From Nitrospirota bacterium (GTDB lineage Bacteria; Nitrospirota; 9FT-COMBO-42-15; HDB-SIOI813), in NCBI GenBank assembly GCA_020846775.1, contig JADLDG010000100.1:1-44608 (forward strand): a stretch of DNA of 44,608 nt, written 5' to 3'. Every line of letters begins with the position of its first letter. Positions within the stretch are counted from its first letter, which is position 1. The notes under the pieces were generated by a model. That model was not told the origin of the DNA. It did not search any database and saw nothing but the letters and a program-made list of their open reading frames with translations. This document shows positions 39,894 through 44,608 of the stretch, one piece after another. The position numbers and the translations under genes were made by a program.

Positions 39894-41656
39894 ATATCCC
39901 TCCTCCCCGCGCTTCTAAGTGCGTCTTCACATATCTTTCTTATAACCTTATCAGAGGATGATGCTCCCTCTCTAATGATATCTGTAGCGGCAGAGACGTT
40001 CATCTTCCTGAGTGCATGAACAGAAAGTAACCTCATCTCATCAACTCTTGCTCTGCCAAAAAGCCGTGACTTCTTCATTAATAACTCTTTCAAGAATGGC
40101 AATTGATCCTCAGAACCTAGATCGGCGAGCGAATAAAACAACTCTTTTTTCTCAAATATCTCTCTCCTGTCAAATGCCTCAGAAGTGATTATCCGCAATA
40201 TCTCCGAAACTGCTTTTCTGTGTCCCATTAATGTTAATCTTTTTAATGCTGACACTCGTACAGAACTATCACTGTCATTAAGATATAAGACAAGCATATT
40301 TTTTGCCTCATCACTATTAATCTCAGACAGAGTATGGATTATCTCTTTTCTTACTCTTGGTTCTCTATGGTCCTTAATACTATTAATGTGGCTCAGTACC
40401 CTGGAATCTGCTATACGGCCAAGTACATAAACTATGTTTCTGACAATATACCAGTTATCATCATGAAGTTTATTCAGCACTGAATCTAAATCATCCTTTG
40501 CAAGTACAGCAAGCGCATCGCACACAACATGACGATTTTTCATTTGTTCGAGAGATGAAAGCATATTTGTCATAGGTAAAATTGATTTTTTATTAAGCAT
40601 TGTAAGGATAGTATATATCTCATCAAAATTATCAGCTTTGCTCGCATTCATAGACATGGTGAACTGCTGTAGAAATGTTTCATTTCCAAGTGCATCTATT
40701 ACCCCAGAGGCTGATTCAGCATGTTTCGGTCTATTCTCTTTTTCACTTTCAGCTATTGTCTTGATCTTGTTCAAAGATTCTATAGCGTGTGTATAATCTC
40801 CTGACATAATCATTGTCTTAATTGATGTTTCTATGTAAGTCATTATTTCTGCATAACTGTCAGTATCTTCCTCGACTTCAAGAATCAGAAAGAGAATATC
40901 AAGCATATCTAAAAAAAGATTGATTTTCGATTCCCTTACCATCTCCTCTTTTATTGTCTCTGCCTCCTCAGGAGTTATAACGAATATCTCACCAAAAGGT
41001 TTTCCATAAAGCAGTTCTATCTCATGTTCTACCCCTGCTGATTGATTATGAGACCCTGGATGCATTTGGCCCTGCAGGTTTTCTGCCTTATGTGCATCCA
41101 TTAAAGCGTCTTTGCTTAGTGCAGAGCCGAATAAATTTTTTGTGTTATTATTTGCTGTATCTTGACCCCCATCCGTCTCCCCGCCTTCTTCTATAACGAC
41201 ATAGCGGATATTTTTAAACTCCTTTTCCCACATAAGAGTTACAATGTCATCATCGTCATCCCGCTCCCTGTTGCCCTGAATAACATCAATAAATGCAAGT
41301 AGCTCATGCTCCTGCAGATTTTCAGAAAAAGCCAGTTCACGTATTCCATCACCAAAGAATTTGAATGCCAGACTGTCTTCTTTGTGCTGCTGACTGTAGA
41401 CAACTTCTCCCATATACAAGAATTCAAAAGGTCTTACAGTTAATATGAGATCTCCATTTTCCTGAAGAAAATTCGAGAATTTACTGGTTACGTCAGAAAT
41501 AATCTTTTGTCTGACAGGGCTGTTGTCCGGATAGAGTTTCAGAGCCTTGATAGCCTTTGAAAGGGACTGCAGCACATCAGCGGCCATCTTAACAGCAACC
41601 TTGTTTAGGGGTAATTCTGAGGTTTCCATTCTAGTATCATCTTTTATTGGGTTCAT
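39890..41656 (-). CDS. HEAT-repeat protein partnered with HD-GYP
   Basis: A 588-residue protein. The N-terminal ~160 residues (KALKLYPDNSPVRQKI; VRPFEFLYMGEVVY; LAFKFFGDGIRELAF) match a sensor-like domain often attached to HD-GYP proteins. A linker with acidic and Gln/Asn-rich segments follows. The C-terminal third contains HEAT-like repeats (NIVYVLGRIADSRVLSHI; REPRVRKEIIHTLSEI; DSSVRVSALKRLTLMG; DEMRLLSVHALRKM). It lacks a catalytic domain. Coupled translation with the HD-GYP gene suggests a scaffold or sensor for it. GGAG precedes the ATG. Confidence 0.8.
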   Translation of the reverse strand: MNPIKDDTRMETSELPLNKVAVKMAADVLQSLSKAIKALKLYPDNSPVRQKIISDVTSKFSNFLQENGDLILTVRPFEFLYMGEVVYSQQHKEDSLAFKFFGDGIRELAFSENLQEHELLAFIDVIQGNRERDDDDDIVTLMWEKEFKNIRYVVIEEGGETDGGQDTANNNTKNLFGSALSKDALMDAHKAENLQGQMHPGSHNQSAGVEHEIELLYGKPFGEIFVITPEEAETIKEEMVRESKINLFLDMLDILFLILEVEEDTDSYAEIMTYIETSIKTMIMSGDYTHAIESLNKIKTIAESEKENRPKHAESASGVIDALGNETFLQQFTMSMNASKADNFDEIYTILTMLNKKSILPMTNMLSSLEQMKNRHVVCDALAVLAKDDLDSVLNKLHDDNWYIVRNIVYVLGRIADSRVLSHINSIKDHREPRVRKEIIHTLSEINSDEAKNMLVLYLNDSDSSVRVSALKRLTLMGHRKAVSEILRIITSEAFDRREIFEKKELFYSLADLGSEDQLPFLKELLMKKSRLFGRARVDEMRLLSVHALRKMNVSAATDIIREGASSSDKVIRKICEDALRSAGRRDI

Positions 41657-41692
41657 GGCTAATCTCCGCTTCGATTATCTGCTTATTTCTGA

Positions 41693-41698
41693 TATAAT
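41693..41698 (+). promoter_or_regulatory. Perfect -10 box directly before pabB
   Basis: TATAAT lies only 8 bases before the pabB ATG (41707). The start point would be at about 41704-41706, so the mRNA could be leaderless; no ribosome-binding site is present. No convincing -35 is seen 16-18 bases upstream, in the 50-base divergent gap. Confidence 0.4.
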
Positions 41699-41706
41699 TA
41701 TCAAAA

Positions 41707-43059
41707 ATGCATATCATCTTCAAAGAAATTCCCTGGACAGACCCATTTAATAGTTTTATCAGTTTAAGGGGAGATGGACCATCTTTTATCTTTGAGAGTC
41801 ATGCTGTCAGCCCGAAAATATCCCGTTACTCATTTATCGGAGTAGAACCAAAAATCATTATTAAAAGTAAATCAGATGATCCTGATATCTCTATTGAGTT
41901 GTTGAGACAATTGTCACTGAGAAACAGGGTTCAGCGAATTGAAGGTATTCCTCCCTTTGTTGGCGGTACAGTTGGGTACTTTGGATATGGTTTTGCTCAT
42001 CTCATTGAGAATTTACCATACCATGCAATTGATGATTTACAGATACCCGACATTGTGCTGATGAATGTAGATCTCGTGGTTTCGTTTGATAATGTATTGC
42101 AGAAGGGGTGGATTGTTGCAACTGTTGGAGATAATGGGCCCGGTGAGGTGTTGTGTAGAAAGAGGATTAAAGAGATTGAAGACAAGATACGTCAGCATAA
42201 GGGTGTAATTAACATAGGGGTAAGGGGTTCGAAAACAAGGGTAATGCCCAATTTGACCAAGAAAGAATATGTAGATATGGTTAAACGCTGTAAGGAGTAT
42301 ATATCTGCAGGGGATATTTTCCAGGCAAACCTTTCTCAGAGGTTATCAGCCCATATAAAGGGTATTGACCCCTTGAATCTATACAGAATACTCCGGGAAA
42401 TAAATCCTTCTCCTTTCTCTGCATTCTTTGACACAGGGGATATACAGCTTGTAAGTTCTTCGCCAGAGCGGCTTGTGCGGTTAAATAACGGTATTATAGA
42501 ATCAAGACCTATAGCCGGAACGAGGCCGCGTGGAGTTGATCTGCTGAAAAACAGGATGCTTCAGCAGGAGCTTCTTTCAGATGAAAAGGAGAGGGCCGAA
42601 CATATCATGCTGGTAGACCTTGAGAGAAATGATTTAGGCAGGGTATGCAGATATGGTACTGTCCGTGTGGATGAATTTATGGTACTGGAACCGTATTCCC
42701 ATGTCACACACATAGTGTCTAATATTACAGGTTCTATAAGACATGACAAAGACGCCATGGATCTTATACAGGCTGTGTTCCCGGGAGGCACCATTACAGG
42801 TGTGCCCAAGATCCGCTGCATGGAGATAATAGATGAACTGGAACCTACTGCAAGGGGGCCGTACACTGGTTCTCTTGGATATTTCAGCAATACAGGTGAT
42901 ATAGACTTTAATATCATAATAAGGACATTCGTAATAAAGGATGGCTGGGCTCATGTGCAGGTTGGGGCAGGCATTGTTGCAGATTCAGATCCGGTCAGGG
43001 AATATAACGAGACCCTTTATAAGGCCGAGGCATTGATTAAAACCCTGGAATTTATTTAA
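41707..43059 (+). CDS. pabB: Aminodeoxychorismate synthase component I (or anthranilate synthase component I-like)
   Basis: A 450-residue chorismate-utilising enzyme. Visible are the N-terminal region (FIGVEPKIIIKSK; GGTVGYFGYGFAHLIE), the catalytic core (DIFQANLSQRL; SSPERLVRL; SRPIAGTRPRG; LLSDEKERAEHIMLVDLERNDLGRV), VFPGGTITGVPKIRCMEII and VGAGIVADSDPVREYNETLYKA. The motif PIAGT, with Ala before Gly, and the family length favour PabB, which makes 4-amino-4-deoxychorismate for folate. No glutaminase (pabA) or lyase (pabC) is adjacent, so TrpE cannot be strictly excluded. Confidence 0.88.
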   Translation: MHIIFKEIPWTDPFNSFISLRGDGPSFIFESHAVSPKISRYSFIGVEPKIIIKSKSDDPDISIELLRQLSLRNRVQRIEGIPPFVGGTVGYFGYGFAHLIENLPYHAIDDLQIPDIVLMNVDLVVSFDNVLQKGWIVATVGDNGPGEVLCRKRIKEIEDKIRQHKGVINIGVRGSKTRVMPNLTKKEYVDMVKRCKEYISAGDIFQANLSQRLSAHIKGIDPLNLYRILREINPSPFSAFFDTGDIQLVSSSPERLVRLNNGIIESRPIAGTRPRGVDLLKNRMLQQELLSDEKERAEHIMLVDLERNDLGRVCRYGTVRVDEFMVLEPYSHVTHIVSNITGSIRHDKDAMDLIQAVFPGGTITGVPKIRCMEIIDELEPTARGPYTGSLGYFSNTGDIDFNIIIRTFVIKDGWAHVQVGAGIVADSDPVREYNETLYKAEALIKTLEFI

Positions 43060-43101
43060 TTACCGGTTTATGTGTATAGTAAATTTATAAATTGTGATAT
43101 A

Positions 43102-43776
43102 ATGCAACCCATGGCAGAAGGTCAGAGTAAATGGAGTCAGGACTTCTTTGATATGGCCGAGCCTATAAGGCTCAAAGATCCCCTTGCCTATATTCTTGGT
43201 TCGATGGAGGATGGGGAGCTTTTGGTTTTCAAGTATCCTGATGCCGTCAAACTTGCGGGGCATTCATGTCCTGCTGTATCAGGCGCTTATAAAATCACCG
43301 CAAAGGCATTGTCTGCTCTTTATGGGACGGATACTCCGGTCAGGGGGGAAATACATGTTGCCGTTAAGGGTAAGGCAACGGATCTCGCTTATGGCCCAAT
43401 GTCACAGGTTATATCCCTAATAACAGGGGCCGCGCCGGTCACAGGTTTTGCTGGATTGGGCCGCAAGTTCAGAAGGAGAAACCTCCTTGTATTTGATGAG
43501 GAACTTTTTGAGTACAATACATTTATCTTCCAGAGGCTGGATACGGGAAAAACGGTATCGGTTACTTATAATCCAGATGTAGTGCCCGAAGATCCTCGCC
43601 TGGGCGAATTGGTTTCACTGGTTCTTACAGGGCAGGCTACCGAAGAGGAGCATAAGGCATTTAAAAATGCATGGCAGGGAAAGGTAAAGATGATTCTTCT
43701 TGAAGATGACAAATTGACGGGTTTATTTGATGTCAGAGAAATTCCAGCCAGCAACTTTCCTGATGTTAAAATCTAA
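43102..43776 (+). CDS. FmdE-like domain protein
   Basis: A ~224-residue protein containing LAGHSCPAVSGAYKITAKAL, which matches the HxCP metal-binding motif of the FmdE domain named after formylmethanofuran dehydrogenase subunit E. It continues GEIHVAVKGKATDLAYGPMSQVISLITGAAP and FAGLGRKFRRRNLLVFDEE. The C-terminal zinc-ribbon of some relatives is absent. The start is uncertain: ATG 43102, ATG 43111 or GTG 43072; none has a clear ribosome-binding site. It lies 42 bases after pabB. The biochemical role is unknown. Confidence 0.75.
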   Translation: MQPMAEGQSKWSQDFFDMAEPIRLKDPLAYILGSMEDGELLVFKYPDAVKLAGHSCPAVSGAYKITAKALSALYGTDTPVRGEIHVAVKGKATDLAYGPMSQVISLITGAAPVTGFAGLGRKFRRRNLLVFDEELFEYNTFIFQRLDTGKTVSVTYNPDVVPEDPRLGELVSLVLTGQATEEEHKAFKNAWQGKVKMILLEDDKLTGLFDVREIPASNFPDVKI

Positions 43777-43781
43777 TATGA

Positions 43782-44072
43782 ATAATCAAGAAGAAAGATG
43801 AATCAGGTTATCCCAGGGGATTAAGGGGAGAGGATATTCCGCTGGAAGGCAGGATTATAATGTTGATTGATCAATATGATGCCTTGCGGAGTGAGAGACC
43901 TTATAAGCCTCCATTTGATCACCAAATGGCGTTTAAAATAATTATAACAGAATGTGATGACAGGGCCAGACCGGAACACTTTGATCCGAATGTTCTTGAT
44001 ACCTTTATTCTCAATTTTATATCAAAAATGTATCAGTCACATCATGTGATGTCTGGGATGATACATAAGTAA
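43782..44072 (+). pseudogene. Remnant of an HD-GYP domain gene
   Basis: An open frame without a usable start reads [18 protein letters not shown] then [28 protein letters not shown] and [14 protein letters not shown]. This is the C-terminal third of an HD-GYP response-regulator domain, including the GYP motif, [15 protein letters not shown] and EHFDP. The HD catalytic residues and everything before GYP are missing, and a TGA lies at 43779-43781 in this frame. ATG 43860 could yield only a 70-residue fragment. The end overlaps the convergent PilZ gene. Confidence 0.8.
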
Positions 44073-44416
44073 TTATCCCTATTCTCACAATATTCAATAT
44101 ATTCAAGCAAATACGGTGTGTTATCCTGACTTAGGAGCTGATTGAATTTAATCCCTGCTACATAAACCCAGTGCCATTTGTAGCTATGTACAACCTTGCC
44201 TTTCAGTGTTTCCATCATGTCCTTACCTCTTATATCCTTGAACATGATATCTAATTTTACATCACTTCCATTATGTACTAGAGAGTTTGAATAAACTCCT
44301 ATTCCGTCTCTGCTAATATTAATGGTCATGGTATATAATGCAGTGCTGATTACGGGATCAATCCTTACTGTTGCCGTGAGCGGATACCTGCGATATTTAC
44401 GATGTTCATTTATCAA
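44042..44416 (-). CDS. PilZ domain protein
   Basis: A 124-residue single-domain protein: [17 protein letters not shown] supplies the RxxxR c-di-GMP-binding motif and [12 protein letters not shown] the [D/N]xSxxG motif. [22 protein letters not shown] is the conserved last strand region. It is probably a c-di-GMP effector, in line with the nearby HD-GYP gene. Its 3' end overlaps the HD-GYP remnant by 31 bases. Confidence 0.85.
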   Translation of the reverse strand: MINEHRKYRRYPLTATVRIDPVISTALYTMTINISRDGIGVYSNSLVHNGSDVKLDIMFKDIRGKDMMETLKGKVVHSYKWHWVYVAGIKFNQLLSQDNTPYLLEYIEYCENRDNYLCIIPDIT

Positions 44417-44608
44417 TGTCGTTAACGTATGTGGTTAGAGTAAATTTTTATCTTAGTTGCAATCTCGATAAGAAGCGTTGTAACAATATTACCTTCGGTT
44501 AAATAATCTCAGGAATAAGGTATAAACAACACACACATTCACAACCCATTGACAATTAAAATGCTTTACCCTTCTTTTTATTCTGGGAACAGTCTATGGG
44601 TTCAGTCC
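44417..44608. other. Non-coding window end
   Basis: The last 192 bases contain no gene that I can support. A TTGACA (44549-44554) occurs, but no -10 box at proper spacing. It is presumably the upstream region of the PilZ gene and of a gene beyond the window. Confidence 0.4.

Overview
This 44.6 kb window is a densely packed, mostly collinear bacterial chromosome segment with about 50 protein genes. There are no rRNA or tRNA genes, no CRISPR array, no transposase and no phage genes. Pilus retraction (PilT-type ATPase), HD-GYP/PilZ signalling, paired DUF507 genes, a MEMO1-like gene, a divergent Fe/Mn superoxide dismutase and several palindromic repeat families point to a Gram-negative, probably environmental, lineage in or near Nitrospirota/Desulfobacterota. 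That placement is inference from gene content.

Layout. 2-1897: 3' end of a large modular surface protein. 2016-9299: pgpA, cinA-like pncC, thpR, recA, a pilT-like gene, recX, alaS and a phasin-like gene. 9315-18238: ruvX, mltG, an unusual response regulator, valS, nadC, birA, coaX, grpE. 18325-22157: dnaK, dnaJ, rsmE. 22165-23306 (minus): MEMO1-like gene and a small winged-helix-like gene. 23495-28728: a sulfur-carrier locus with a ThiS-like carrier, cysK, MoeB/ThiF-1, a threonine-synthase-like gene, a CysO-like carrier, a NIL-domain protein, MoeB/ThiF-2 and a JAMM protease. 28732-31680: a small membrane protein, two DUF507 genes and rnr. 31803-34712: a thioredoxin-like ferredoxin, a metallo-beta-lactamase-fold hydrolase, a glutamate-family dehydrogenase, a YaiI-like gene. 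34829-37041: FlaG-like gene, a predicted HETGH membrane metalloprotease, mrp/apbC. 37108-38350 (minus): tusA-perR-sod operon. 38472-41656 (minus): HEAT-repeat protein and HD-GYP pair. 41707-44416: pabB, FmdE-like gene, HD-GYP remnant, PilZ protein.

How the genes work together. The most notable system is the sulfur-carrier locus. It combines two ubiquitin-like carriers, two adenylating enzymes, two PLP enzymes, a NIL protein and a JAMM protease. This resembles the CysO-CysM-Mec+ cysteine pathway and the protein-thiocarboxylate homocysteine pathway, but with a doubled set of parts. The second theme is palindromic repeats invading genes. Elements supply stop codons, sit between stop and start codons, extend N termini, and are translated in frame inside a hydrolase and inside the linker of the response regulator.
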